Part shown: piece by piece, positions 16,366 through 24,581 of the stretch
Position numbering within the stretch: the first letter of the stretch is position 1
Layout: every line of letters starts with the position of its first letter
Source of the DNA: Pseudomonas marginalis
GTDB taxonomy: Bacteria > Pseudomonadota > Gammaproteobacteria > Pseudomonadales > Pseudomonadaceae
Direction of reading: 5' to 3'
Assembly: GCF_900105325.1 (NCBI RefSeq)
Contig: NZ_FNSU01000003.1
Coordinates: 2,666,001-2,730,000, forward strand
DNA length: 64,000 nt
Made by a program: the position numbers and the translations under genes
The notes under the pieces: generated by a model
The model's database searches: none
What the model saw: the letters and a program-made list of their open reading frames with translations, nothing else
What the model was told of the DNA's origin: nothing

Positions 16366-17931
16366 ATGCGTAATAACCAGCCCGTTACCCAGCGCGAACG
16401 TACCTTCCCCGCTCAGCAACGGTTGATCTCCACCACAGATGCCAAAGGCGTGATCACCTACTGCAACGACGCGTTTGTCGAAATCAGTGGGTTCTCTCGC
16501 GACGAACTGGTGCGTGCCCCGCACAACCTGGTGCGTCACCCGGACGTGCCAGCGGCCGTGTTCGGGCATATGTGGACCACGCTCAAACAAGGCTTGCCAT
16601 GGATGGGCATCGTTAAGAACCGCTGCAGGACGGGCGATCACTACTGGGTCAACGCCTATGTGACGCCGGTCTTCGAAGGCAACCAGGTGGTCGGCTACGA
16701 ATCGGTGCGCATCAAGCCCACCGCCGAGCAGATCCGCCGTGCCGAAGCGCTCTACCAGCGCATCAACCAGGGCAAGTCGGCCGTCCCACAGCGGGACAAG
16801 TGGCTGCCGGTGTTGCAGGACTGGCTGCCGTTTATCCTGATCAGCCAGTTGAGCTTCATGATCGGTGCGTCGCTCAACTCCCACTGGGGCTTTGCCCTGG
16901 CGGCGGGTTTGTCGGTGCCATTGGGGCTGCTGGGCCTGAGCTGGCAACAGCGCGGCCTCAAGCGCCTGCTGCGCCTGGCCGAGCAGACCACCTCCGACCC
17001 GTTGATCGCGCAGATGTACACCGACAGCCGTGGTGCCCAGGCGCGCCTGGAGATGTCCATTCTCAGCCAGGAGGCACGCCTGAAGACCTGCCTGACGCGC
17101 TTGCAGGACACTGCCGAGCACCTCAACGACCAGGCGGCGCAGTCCAATACCCTGGCGCATAACAGCTCCAGCGGCCTGGAACGCCAGCGCGTGGAAACCG
17201 AGCAGGTGGCCACGGCGGTCAACCAGATGGCGGCGACCACCCAGGAAGTGGCCAGCCATGTGCAGCGCACGGCCGATGCGACCCAGGAAGCCAATCGCCT
17301 GACCGGTCGCGGTCGCGATATTGCCGGGGAAACCCGCGAGGCGATTCAGCGTCTGTCGGTGGCCGTGGGCGAGACCGGCGTGACCGTCACCCAACTGGCC
17401 AAGGACAGCGACGAGATCGGCGGCGTAGTCGACGTGATCAAAGGCATTGCCGACCAGACCAACCTGCTGGCGCTCAACGCCGCCATTGAAGCGGCGCGAG
17501 CCGGTGAGATGGGCCGTGGGTTTGCGGTGGTCGCCGATGAAGTGCGCCAACTGGCGCAGCGCACGGCTGAGTCGACCGGGCAGATCCATGCTCTGATCGC
17601 CAAGCTGCAGCAAACTGCTGCCGCTGCCGTGCAAACCATGGACACCGGGCATCGCCAGGCCGAAGAGGGCGTGGCGCGGGTAATGGAGGCGGACCAGGCA
17701 TTGGTGGGCATCAGTGAAGCGGTGGCGCATATCACCGACATGACCACCCAGATCGCGGCCGCCACCGAAGAGCAAAGCTCGGTGGCCGAAGAGATCAGCC
17801 GCAATATCAGCACCATTGCGCTGTTGGCAGATCAGACCTCGGAGCAGGCGTTGAACTCGGCGCAGTTGAGTGAAGAGCTGACGCATACGGCGAATACCCA
17901 GTATTCGTTGGTCGAGCGTTTCAACCGGTAG
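16366..17931 (+). CDS. aer: Aerotaxis receptor, PAS domain plus methyl-accepting signalling domain
   Basis: A 521-residue chemoreceptor that senses redox or oxygen through a cytoplasmic PAS domain binding FAD, with no periplasmic domain. The N-terminal PAS spans about 15-120 (STTDAKGVITYCNDAFVEIS, then HNLVRHPDVPAAVFGHMW and GDHYWVNAYVTPVFEG, all characteristic of Aer). A hydrophobic hairpin follows at about 148-190, then the signalling domain with ADQTNLLALNAAIEAARAGE. The ATG at 16366 is preceded by a FliA-type promoter. The respiration operons nearby make oxygen taxis a natural partner function, though it is not in their operon. Confidence 0.9.
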   Translation: MRNNQPVTQRERTFPAQQRLISTTDAKGVITYCNDAFVEISGFSRDELVRAPHNLVRHPDVPAAVFGHMWTTLKQGLPWMGIVKNRCRTGDHYWVNAYVTPVFEGNQVVGYESVRIKPTAEQIRRAEALYQRINQGKSAVPQRDKWLPVLQDWLPFILISQLSFMIGASLNSHWGFALAAGLSVPLGLLGLSWQQRGLKRLLRLAEQTTSDPLIAQMYTDSRGAQARLEMSILSQEARLKTCLTRLQDTAEHLNDQAAQSNTLAHNSSSGLERQRVETEQVATAVNQMAATTQEVASHVQRTADATQEANRLTGRGRDIAGETREAIQRLSVAVGETGVTVTQLAKDSDEIGGVVDVIKGIADQTNLLALNAAIEAARAGEMGRGFAVVADEVRQLAQRTAESTGQIHALIAKLQQTAAAAVQTMDTGHRQAEEGVARVMEADQALVGISEAVAHITDMTTQIAAATEEQSSVAEEISRNISTIALLADQTSEQALNSAQLSEELTHTANTQYSLVERFNR

Positions 17932-17936
17932 ACCGA

Positions 17937-18020
17937 TATCGGGAGCAAGCCCCCTCCCACAGTTAACCGCGTACATCCCTTGGAATGCGGTCGAATGTGG
18001 GAGGGGGCTTGCTCCCGATT
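17937..18020. repeat. Paired REP elements (BIME) between aer and a hydrolase gene
   Basis: Two 20-nt copies of the same REP, GGGAGCAAGCCCCCTCCCAC (17941-17960) and its exact complement (17997-18016), are arranged head to head about 36 bp apart. The same 20-mer recurs twice at 61444-61531. It is a typical fluorescent-pseudomonad extragenic palindrome lying between convergent genes, where it may also end transcription. Confidence 0.9.
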
Positions 18021-18024
18021 GGCC

Positions 18025-18717
18025 CTAACAGGCGCTGAGAAACTCAGCCACCTGCACGGCCGCAGCCTCCAAATGCTGCTCATGCGCAAACCCCGAAGCC
18101 TTCAACGGCTTCAAATCATGATCCCCCGCCACCAGCCACATCACTTCGATGCTCGGCGACAAGTCATACCCTTCCACCGCCGCCCGATTGCCCAGTGCAT
18201 CGCGCTCGCCCTGCACAATCAACGTCGGCGTCTTCAATCCGGCCAAATGCGCTACACGTGGTTTCTCCGGCTTGCCCACCGCATAAAACGGATAACCCAG
18301 GCACACCAGCCCATCGACGCCCAATTCATCGGCCAAAAGACTTGCCATCCGCCCGCCCATCGACTTGCCGCCAATGACCAGTTTCCCAGCGACATGACGT
18401 CGCACCTCGGCATACACCCCGCGCCAGGCTTCCAGCAGTCTTGGCGCCGGGTTGGGCGGGCGTTTGCCGCCGTCCAGTCGGCGCTGGGCCATGTAGGGAA
18501 ACTCGAAGCGCAACACGTTGACGCCATGTCCGGCAAGGCGTGCAGCCATGTCGTTCATGAAGGATGAGTCCATCGGTGCGCCGGCGCCATGGGCCAGGAT
18601 CAACGTCACGCAATCACCGGAAGCTACGCCCGACGCGACATCCCAAAGCCAACCGTGTTCCCGCACACACTGCGCCCATTGATCCCCGTCAATACTGGCC
18701 TTGTGCTCTTTGCCCAT
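18025..18717 (-). CDS. Alpha/beta hydrolase, KANL3/Tex30-like
   Basis: A 230-residue cytoplasmic alpha/beta-hydrolase-fold protein of the family found in KANL3/Tex30 and many bacteria. Visible elements are the oxyanion-side LILAHGAGAPMDSSFM, the nucleophile-elbow region KLVIGGKSMGGRMAS and the C-terminal GDHDLKPLKASG with the likely catalytic Asp-His. The ATG at 18717 has GAGG upstream and is preferred to an in-frame start at 18804. Its substrate is unknown. It is divergent from ccoN-1, whose promoter must lie in the 79-bp gap or inside this gene. Confidence 0.8.
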   Translation of the reverse strand: MGKEHKASIDGDQWAQCVREHGWLWDVASGVASGDCVTLILAHGAGAPMDSSFMNDMAARLAGHGVNVLRFEFPYMAQRRLDGGKRPPNPAPRLLEAWRGVYAEVRRHVAGKLVIGGKSMGGRMASLLADELGVDGLVCLGYPFYAVGKPEKPRVAHLAGLKTPTLIVQGERDALGNRAAVEGYDLSPSIEVMWLVAGDHDLKPLKASGFAHEQHLEAAAVQVAEFLSAC

Positions 18718-18796
18718 GCTTGCCTCGCTATTCAGTCTGCCTATAACTCCAGCCCAAGTGCCGCATCTGCTTGGGTTGAACCGTGGATGGGGAACC

Positions 18797-20221
18797 ATGA
18801 ACACTACTTTAAGTACCGCCTATAACTACAAGGTGGTCCGCCAATTCGCCATTATGACGGTGGTGTGGGGCATCGTCGGCATGGGGCTCGGGGTTTTTCT
18901 CGCCGCCCAATTGGTTTGGCCCGCGCTCAACTTCGACTTGCCCTGGACCAGCTTCGGCCGCCTGCGCCCCCTGCACACCAATGCGGTGATCTTCGCGTTC
19001 GGTGGCTGTGCGCTGTTCGCCAGCTCCTTCTACTCGGTGCAGCGTACCTGCCAAACCCAGCTGTTCGCGCCGAAAATCGCCGCGTTCTGCTTCTGGGGCT
19101 GGCAACTTGTCATCCTCCTGGCCGCGATCAGCTTGCCGCTGGGCTACACCAGCTCCAAGGAATACGCCGAACTGGAATGGCCGATCGACATCCTGATCAC
19201 CATTGTCTGGGTGGCCTACGCCATCGTGTTCTTCGGCACGGTGATGAAGCGCAACACCAAGCATATCTACGTCGGTAACTGGTTCTTCGGCGCGTTCATC
19301 ATCACCGTGGCGATCCTGCATATCGTCAACAACCTGGAAATCCCGGTCAGCCTGACCAAGTCCTACTCGCTGTATGGCGGTGCGACGGATGCCATGGTGC
19401 AGTGGTGGTACGGGCATAACGCGGTAGGCTTTTTCCTCACCGCCGGTTTCCTCGGGATGATGTACTACTTCGTGCCGAAACAGGCCGAGCGCCCGGTGTA
19501 TTCCTATCGCCTGTCCATCGTGCACTTCTGGGCGCTGATCACCCTGTACATCTGGGCCGGTCCTCACCACCTGCACTACACCGCGCTGCCGGACTGGGCA
19601 CAGTCCCTGGGCATGGTGATGTCGCTGGTACTGCTGGCGCCGAGCTGGGGCGGCATGATCAACGGTATGATGACCCTGTCGGGCGCCTGGCATAAGTTGC
19701 GCAGCGACCCGATCCTGCGCTTTTTGGTGGTGTCCCTGGCGTTCTACGGCATGTCGACCTTCGAAGGGCCGATGATGGCGATCAAGACCGTCAACTCGCT
19801 GTCCCACTACACCGACTGGACCATCGGCCACGTACACGCCGGCGCCCTCGGCTGGGTAGCGATGATCTCCATCGGCGCCCTGTACCACATGATCCCGAAA
19901 GTCTTCGGTCGCGAGCAGATGTACAGCCTCGGCCTGATCAACGCGCACTTCTGGCTGGCCACCATCGGCACCGTGCTCTACATCGCCTCGATGTGGGTCA
20001 ACGGCATCGCCCAGGGCCTGATGTGGCGTGCGATCAACGAAGACGGCACCTTGACCTACTCCTTCGTCGAAACCCTGGTGGCCAGCCACCCAGGCTTCAT
20101 CGTGCGGCTGGTGGGCGGTGCGGTATTCCTCAGCGGCATGTTCCTGATGGCTTACAACACATGGCGCACCGTGCGCTCGGCACAACCTGTCGAAGCCGCC
20201 CCTGCCGCGCAGATGGCCTGA
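18797..20221 (+). CDS. ccoN: cbb3-type cytochrome c oxidase subunit I (operon 1)
   Basis: Catalytic subunit of the high-affinity cbb3 oxidase, holding haem b and the haem b3-CuB centre in the inner membrane. The 474 residues contain about twelve membrane helices and the histidine ligands in RPLHTNAVIFAFGG, WWYGHNAVGFFLTAGFLGMM, IWAGPHHLHYTALP and DWTIGHVHAGALGWV. The ATG at 18797 was chosen because the family starts close to AYNYKVVRQFA. It is first in ccoNOQP-1. No convincing Anr box is visible in the short upstream gap, in line with the more constitutive cbb3-1 operon of other pseudomonads. Confidence 0.96.
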   Translation: MNTTLSTAYNYKVVRQFAIMTVVWGIVGMGLGVFLAAQLVWPALNFDLPWTSFGRLRPLHTNAVIFAFGGCALFASSFYSVQRTCQTQLFAPKIAAFCFWGWQLVILLAAISLPLGYTSSKEYAELEWPIDILITIVWVAYAIVFFGTVMKRNTKHIYVGNWFFGAFIITVAILHIVNNLEIPVSLTKSYSLYGGATDAMVQWWYGHNAVGFFLTAGFLGMMYYFVPKQAERPVYSYRLSIVHFWALITLYIWAGPHHLHYTALPDWAQSLGMVMSLVLLAPSWGGMINGMMTLSGAWHKLRSDPILRFLVVSLAFYGMSTFEGPMMAIKTVNSLSHYTDWTIGHVHAGALGWVAMISIGALYHMIPKVFGREQMYSLGLINAHFWLATIGTVLYIASMWVNGIAQGLMWRAINEDGTLTYSFVETLVASHPGFIVRLVGGAVFLSGMFLMAYNTWRTVRSAQPVEAAPAAQMA

Positions 20222-20231
20222 GGAGTCAGTG

Positions 20232-20840
20232 ATGAAACACGAAACGATTGAAAAGAACGTCGGCCTGCTGATGCTGCTCATGGTGCTCGCCGTGAGCATC
20301 GGCGGCCTGACCCAGATCGTCCCGCTGTTCTTCCAGGACGTGACCAACAAGCCGGTGGAAGGCATGAAGCCCTACACCGCGCTGCAACTGGAAGGCCGCG
20401 ACATCTACATCCGCGAAGGCTGCGTACAGTGCCACTCGCAGATGATCCGCCCGTTCCGCGCCGAGACCGAGCGCTACGGCCACTACTCGGTGGCCGGTGA
20501 AAGCGTGTGGGACCACCCGTTCCTGTGGGGCTCCAAGCGTACCGGGCCAGACCTGGCCCGCGTCGGCGCACGCTACTCGGACGACTGGCACCGCGCGCAC
20601 TTGTACAACCCTCGCAACGTCGTGCCTGAGTCGAAGATGCCGGCCTACCCGTGGTTGGTCACGGCTGCGGTCGACAGCAGCCACACCGAGACCAAGTTGA
20701 AAGTAATGCGCACCCTCGGCGTGCCGTACACCGACGACGACATCAGTGGCGCCGTGGCCAGCCTCAAGGGCAAGACCGAAATGGACGCGCTGGTTTCGTA
20801 CCTGCAAGTACTCGGCACTGCCATCAAGAGCAAGAGGTGA
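20232..20840 (+). CDS. ccoO: cbb3 oxidase subunit II, membrane-anchored monohaem cytochrome c (operon 1)
   Basis: Passes electrons to CcoN. The 202-residue protein has one N-terminal membrane anchor (about 10-33) and a single haem c site CVQCH near residue 69, with the family sequence SQMIRPFRAETERYGHYS and Met ligand candidates in PESKMPAYPW. AGGAG at 20221-20225 is correctly spaced for ATG 20232, so the GTG 3 bp upstream is not preferred. It is 88 percent or more similar by eye to the second copy at 23781. Confidence 0.96.
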   Translation: MKHETIEKNVGLLMLLMVLAVSIGGLTQIVPLFFQDVTNKPVEGMKPYTALQLEGRDIYIREGCVQCHSQMIRPFRAETERYGHYSVAGESVWDHPFLWGSKRTGPDLARVGARYSDDWHRAHLYNPRNVVPESKMPAYPWLVTAAVDSSHTETKLKVMRTLGVPYTDDDISGAVASLKGKTEMDALVSYLQVLGTAIKSKR

Positions 20841-20843
20841 GCC

Positions 20844-21044
20844 ATGGGATTTGAATTCGATGCGGGCACCATCCGCGGCCTCGGCACGCTGGTGGTCGCC
20901 ATCGCCTTTATCGGCCTGTCGCTGTGGGTATTCAACAACCGGCGCAATTCGGAATTCGAGGAAGCGCGCCTGCTGCCCTTCGCCGATGAACCTTCGCCAT
21001 CCGACGCTCACCAAGAGCCTGCAACAAGGAGCAACCGGCCATGA
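20844..21044 (+). CDS. ccoQ: cbb3 oxidase subunit CcoQ (operon 1)
   Basis: A 66-residue single-helix membrane protein that stabilises the cbb3 complex. It has the hydrophobic segment GTLVVAIAFIGLSLWVF at about 13-30 followed by NNRRNSEFEEARLLPFADE, the usual CcoQ tail. It starts 3 bp after ccoO and overlaps the start of ccoP by ATGA. Confidence 0.93.
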   Translation: MGFEFDAGTIRGLGTLVVAIAFIGLSLWVFNNRRNSEFEEARLLPFADEPSPSDAHQEPATRSNRP

Positions 21045-21988
21045 CTACCTTCTGGAGTACATGGATCTGCGTACTGACCATTGGCAGCCTGATCGGCCTG
21101 ACCTGGCTGTTGTTCGCCACCCGCAAGGGCGAGACCAAGGGCAGCGTCGACCAGACCATGGGCCATGCCTTCGACGGCATCGAGGAATACGACAACCCCC
21201 TGCCCCAGTGGTGGTTCATGCTGTTCGCCGGCACCCTGGTGTTTGCGGTCGGCTACCTGATTCTCTACCCGGGCCTGGGCAACTGGAAAGGCGTGTTGCC
21301 GGGCTATGAAGACGGTTGGACCTCGGCCAAGGAGTGGGACAAGGAGATGGCCAAGGCCGACACCAAGTTCGGACCGATCTTCGCCAAATTCTCGGCCATG
21401 CCCGTGGAACAAGTCGCCAAAGACCCGCAGGCGCTGAAAATGGGCGGTCGCCTGTTCGCCTCCAACTGCGCGGTGTGCCACGGCTCGGATGCCAAGGGCG
21501 CATTCGGCTTTCCCAACCTGGCTGACAACATCTGGCGTTGGGGCGGTTCGGCCGAAGCGATCAAGACCACCATCATGAACGGTCGCCACGCGGCGATGCC
21601 GGCCTGGGGTGACATGCTCGGCGACGACGGCGTAAAAAACGTCGCCGCCTATGTGCGCCACGACCTGGCCAAGCTGCCATTGCCGGCGGACAGCACCGCC
21701 GACCTGGCCGCTGGCCAGGCCGCGTTCAACACCACCTGCGTGGCCTGCCACGGTCCGCAAGGCCACGGCATGGAAGCCATGGGCGCGCCGAACCTGACCC
21801 TGCCCGCCGGTTACATCTACGGCACCAGCCTTGCGCAGTTGCAGCAGACGATTCGCCACGGCCGCCAAGGCCAGATGCCAGCGCAGGAAGTGCTGCAGGG
21901 CAATGACAAAGTGCACCTGCTCGCCGCCTACGTTTACAGCCTGTCCCATAACGCTGATGGCGTAACGCCAGAAAGCCAAGCCCAGTAA
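21041..21988 (+). CDS. ccoP: cbb3 oxidase subunit III, dihaem cytochrome c (operon 1)
   Basis: Accepts electrons from soluble cytochrome c. The 315 residues have two membrane segments (about 5-27 and 56-78), the second within the conserved PLPQWWFMLFAGTLVFA region, followed by a periplasmic part with two haem c sites, CAVCH at about residue 144 and CVACH at about 230. Met ligand candidates lie in MPAWGDML and GQMPAQEVL. It closes the first ccoNOQP operon and is followed by a strong hairpin. Confidence 0.95.
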   Translation: MTTFWSTWICVLTIGSLIGLTWLLFATRKGETKGSVDQTMGHAFDGIEEYDNPLPQWWFMLFAGTLVFAVGYLILYPGLGNWKGVLPGYEDGWTSAKEWDKEMAKADTKFGPIFAKFSAMPVEQVAKDPQALKMGGRLFASNCAVCHGSDAKGAFGFPNLADNIWRWGGSAEAIKTTIMNGRHAAMPAWGDMLGDDGVKNVAAYVRHDLAKLPLPADSTADLAAGQAAFNTTCVACHGPQGHGMEAMGAPNLTLPAGYIYGTSLAQLQQTIRHGRQGQMPAQEVLQGNDKVHLLAAYVYSLSHNADGVTPESQAQ

Positions 21989-21995
21989 CACCTGA

Positions 21996-22020
21996 CTGCC
22001 GCCCCAATCTGGGGCGGCAG
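21996..22020 (+). terminator. Hairpin after ccoNOQP-1
   Basis: A perfect 10-bp stem CTGCCGCCCC/GGGGCGGCAG with loop AATCT lies 8 bp after the ccoP stop. No T tract follows, so it may act as a Rho-assisted end or an mRNA 3' stabiliser. Confidence 0.7.
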
Positions 22021-22032
22021 CTCTACCGCGCT

Positions 22033-22055
22033 ACGCGACCAAGTGTCGCACCCTT
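22033..22055. promoter_or_regulatory. Palindromic element GCGAC-N5-GTCGC upstream of ccoN-2
   Basis: A 23-bp segment ACGCGACCAAGTGTCGCACCCTT matches 21 of 23 positions with one upstream of ccoG (26472-26494). The GCGAC-N5-GTCGC core fits the general GCGNC-N-GNCGC pattern described for RegA/PrrA/RoxR redox response regulators. Confidence 0.5.
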
Positions 22056-22240
22056 CCAAAGCACACCTTTCCCCTCCTGCCATTCGGGTCTACGCTTGCT
22101 TGCACAGCGGACCGATCCTGGCGTACGCGACGACAGTCGTTGCGACCCCCGAAATTTCCTGTCCACTCGATCAGCTTTCGATTTCGGATTTTATCCTTAC
22201 GCCAAACATGGAAAGGGCGCAGAATCTGGCGTGGAACGCA

Positions 22241-22254
22241 TTGACACAGGTCAG
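22241..22254. promoter_or_regulatory. Weak Anr box upstream of ccoN-2
   Basis: TTGAC-ACAG-GTCAG matches 7 of 10 positions of the FNR/Anr consensus TTGAT-N4-ATCAA. A possible -10, TACATA (22283-22288), lies at a distance compatible with a class II site. The second cbb3 operon is Anr-controlled in other pseudomonads, which supports the reading. The rest of the 350-bp gap 21989-22338 shows nothing besides the two listed elements. Confidence 0.4.
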
Positions 22255-22338
22255 CCTTGCGTTGCAATGGCCCCTTGCTTTCTACATACTTGCGGCCGAA
22301 TTTTACCTATAAAAAAACCTAAACCGTGGAACCTTAGA

Positions 22339-23781
22339 ATGAGCACAGCAATCAGTCCGACTGCTTATAACTATAAGGTAGTCCGCCAGTTCGCCATCAT
22401 GACGGTGGTCTGGGGGATCCTTGGCATGGGGCTCGGGGTGTTCATCGCCTCGCAACTGGTGTGGCCGGAATTGAATTTCGGTCTGCCATGGACAACCTTC
22501 GGCCGCCTGCGCCCGCTGCACACCAACCTGGTGATCTTCGCCTTCGGCGGATGTGCATTGTTTGCCACCTCCTACTATGTCGTGCAGCGAACCTGCCAGA
22601 CGCGACTCATCTCCGACAGCCTCGCGGCCTTCACTTTCTGGGGTTGGCAAGCGGTCATCGTCGGCGCCATCGTCACCTTGCCGCTGGGCTACACCACCAC
22701 CAAGGAATACGCCGAGCTGGAATGGCCGATCGCGATTCTGCTGGCCATCGTCTGGGTGACCTACGCAGTGGTGTTCTTCGGCACCATCGTCAAGCGCAAG
22801 ACCAAGCACATCTATGTGGGCAACTGGTTCTACGGGGCCTTCATCCTGGTGACGGCGATGCTGCATATCGTCAACCACGCCTCGTTGCCGGTCAGCCTGT
22901 TCAAGTCCTACTCGGCCTACGCCGGGGCGACGGATGCGATGATCCAGTGGTGGTACGGCCACAACGCCGTAGGTTTCTTCCTCACCACCGGTTTCCTGGG
23001 GATGATGTACTACTTCGTGCCCAAACAGGCCGAACGGCCTATTTACTCGTATCGCCTGTCCATCGTGCACTTCTGGGCGCTGATCACCCTGTACATCTGG
23101 GCCGGCCCGCACCACCTGCACTACACCGCATTGCCGGACTGGGCCCAGTCCCTGGGCATGGCGATGTCGATCATCCTGCTGGCCCCGAGCTGGGGCGGCA
23201 TGATCAACGGCATGATGACCCTGTCGGGCGCCTGGCATAAGCTGCGCACCGACCCGATCCTGCGCTTTTTGGTGGTGTCCCTGGCGTTCTACGGCATGTC
23301 GACTTTCGAAGGGCCGATGATGGCGATCAAGACCGTCAACTCGCTGTCCCACTACACCGACTGGACCATCGGCCACGTACACGCCGGTGCCCTCGGCTGG
23401 GTAGCGATGATCTCCATCGGCGCCCTGTACCACATGATCCCCAAGCTGTTCGGCCGTGTGCAGATGCACAGTGTCGGGCTGATCAACGCGCACTTCTGGC
23501 TGGCCACCATCGGCACCGTGCTCTACATCGCCTCGATGTGGGTCAACGGCATCACTCAGGGCCTGATGTGGCGTGCGATCAACGATGACGGCACCCTCAC
23601 CTACTCCTTCGTCGAAGCGCTGCAAGCCAGCCACCCTGGTTTCATCGTCCGCGCCCTCGGGGGTGCGTTCTTTGCCAGCGGCATGCTGTTAATGGCCTAC
23701 AACGTCTGGCGCACCGTGCGTGCCTCGGACCCGGCAGAAGCCGAAGCCGCCGCCAAGATCGCCGTTGTGGGAGCCCACTGA
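22339..23781 (+). CDS. ccoN: cbb3-type cytochrome c oxidase subunit I (operon 2)
   Basis: Second copy of the cbb3 catalytic subunit, 480 residues, colinear with the first (AYNYKVVRQFAIMTVVWG at the N terminus in both) and with the same haem and CuB ligand motifs (RPLHTNLVIFAFGG, WWYGHNAVGFFLTTG, GPHHLHYTALP, IGHVHAGALGWVAM). Differences cluster in the first third and at the C terminus, while the middle is almost identical even in DNA, which suggests gene conversion. ATG 22339 was chosen to match the paralogue; an in-frame extension of 81 codons upstream has no coding character. The stop overlaps ccoO-2 (TGATG). Confidence 0.95.
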   Translation: MSTAISPTAYNYKVVRQFAIMTVVWGILGMGLGVFIASQLVWPELNFGLPWTTFGRLRPLHTNLVIFAFGGCALFATSYYVVQRTCQTRLISDSLAAFTFWGWQAVIVGAIVTLPLGYTTTKEYAELEWPIAILLAIVWVTYAVVFFGTIVKRKTKHIYVGNWFYGAFILVTAMLHIVNHASLPVSLFKSYSAYAGATDAMIQWWYGHNAVGFFLTTGFLGMMYYFVPKQAERPIYSYRLSIVHFWALITLYIWAGPHHLHYTALPDWAQSLGMAMSIILLAPSWGGMINGMMTLSGAWHKLRTDPILRFLVVSLAFYGMSTFEGPMMAIKTVNSLSHYTDWTIGHVHAGALGWVAMISIGALYHMIPKLFGRVQMHSVGLINAHFWLATIGTVLYIASMWVNGITQGLMWRAINDDGTLTYSFVEALQASHPGFIVRALGGAFFASGMLLMAYNVWRTVRASDPAEAEAAAKIAVVGAH

Positions 23782-24389
23782 TGAAGCATGAAGTCGTCGA
23801 GAAGAATATCGGCCTGCTGGCCTTCTTCATGGTCATCGCCGTGAGCATCGGTGGCCTGACCCAGATCGTTCCGCTGTTTTTCCAGGACGTGACCAACAAG
23901 CCGGTCGAAGGCATGAAGCCGCGCACCGCCCTTGAACTGGAAGGCCGCGACGTCTACATCGCCAACGGCTGTGTCGGCTGCCACTCGCAGATGATTCGCC
24001 CGTTCCGCGCCGAAACCGAACGCTACGGCCACTACTCGGTGGCCGGTGAAAGCGTGTGGGACCACCCGTTCCTGTGGGGTTCCAAGCGCACCGGCCCGGA
24101 CCTGGCCCGTGTCGGCGGGCGTTACTCCGATGACTGGCAACGTGCGCACTTGTACAACCCGCGCAACGTGGTGCCTGAGTCGAAAATGCCGGCGTATCCG
24201 TTCCTCGTGGAAAACAAGCTCGACGGCAAGGACACCGCGAAGAAGATGGAAGTCCTGCGCACCCTGGGCGTGCCCTACACCGACGAAGACATCGCCGGTG
24301 CAGCCGCAGCCGTGAAGGGCAAGACCGAAATGGACGCATTGGTGGCCTACCTGCAAGGCCTGGGCACCATCATCAAAAGCAAACGGTGA
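23781..24389 (+). CDS. ccoO: cbb3 oxidase subunit II, monohaem cytochrome c (operon 2)
   Basis: The 202-residue paralogue of the gene at 20232, with an N-terminal anchor, haem c site CVGCH and SQMIRPFRAETERYGHYS. Its stop is 6 bp before ccoQ-2. The start ATG shares its A with the ccoN-2 stop. It transfers electrons from CcoP to CcoN in the second isoform. Confidence 0.95.
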   Translation: MKHEVVEKNIGLLAFFMVIAVSIGGLTQIVPLFFQDVTNKPVEGMKPRTALELEGRDVYIANGCVGCHSQMIRPFRAETERYGHYSVAGESVWDHPFLWGSKRTGPDLARVGGRYSDDWQRAHLYNPRNVVPESKMPAYPFLVENKLDGKDTAKKMEVLRTLGVPYTDEDIAGAAAAVKGKTEMDALVAYLQGLGTIIKSKR

Positions 24390-24395
24390 TTCTTC

Positions 24396-24581
24396 ATGGA
24401 TATCGGGATGATTCGAGGCCTGGGCACCGTTGTGGTGATGGTGGCCTTTATCGGCCTGGCGCTGTGGGTGTTCAGTCCCCGGCGCAAGTCGGAGTTTGAC
24501 GACGCGACCATGTTGCCCTTTGCGGATGATCCCGAAGCCATCAAGCACGTCGAGCAAGCTTCTAGGAGTAACAAAGAATGA
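24396..24581 (+). CDS. ccoQ: cbb3 oxidase subunit CcoQ (operon 2)
   Basis: A 61-residue single-helix membrane protein (GTVVVMVAFIGLALWVF at about 10-27, then RRKSEFDDATMLPFADD). It is shorter than copy 1 by five residues and diverges after the helix. It overlaps ccoP-2 by ATGA. Confidence 0.92.
   Translation: MDIGMIRGLGTVVVMVAFIGLALWVFSPRRKSEFDDATMLPFADDPEAIKHVEQASRSNKE

Noticed and set aside
18718..18796. Anr box for ccoN-1
   Set aside because: No TTGAT-N4-ATCAA-like site with at least 7 of 10 matches was seen in the short gap before ccoN-1.
22096..22338. In-frame 81-codon N-terminal extension of ccoN-2
   Set aside because: Sequence lacks coding character, contains the regulatory elements of the operon, and the paralogue ccoN-1 begins at the matching downstream Met.
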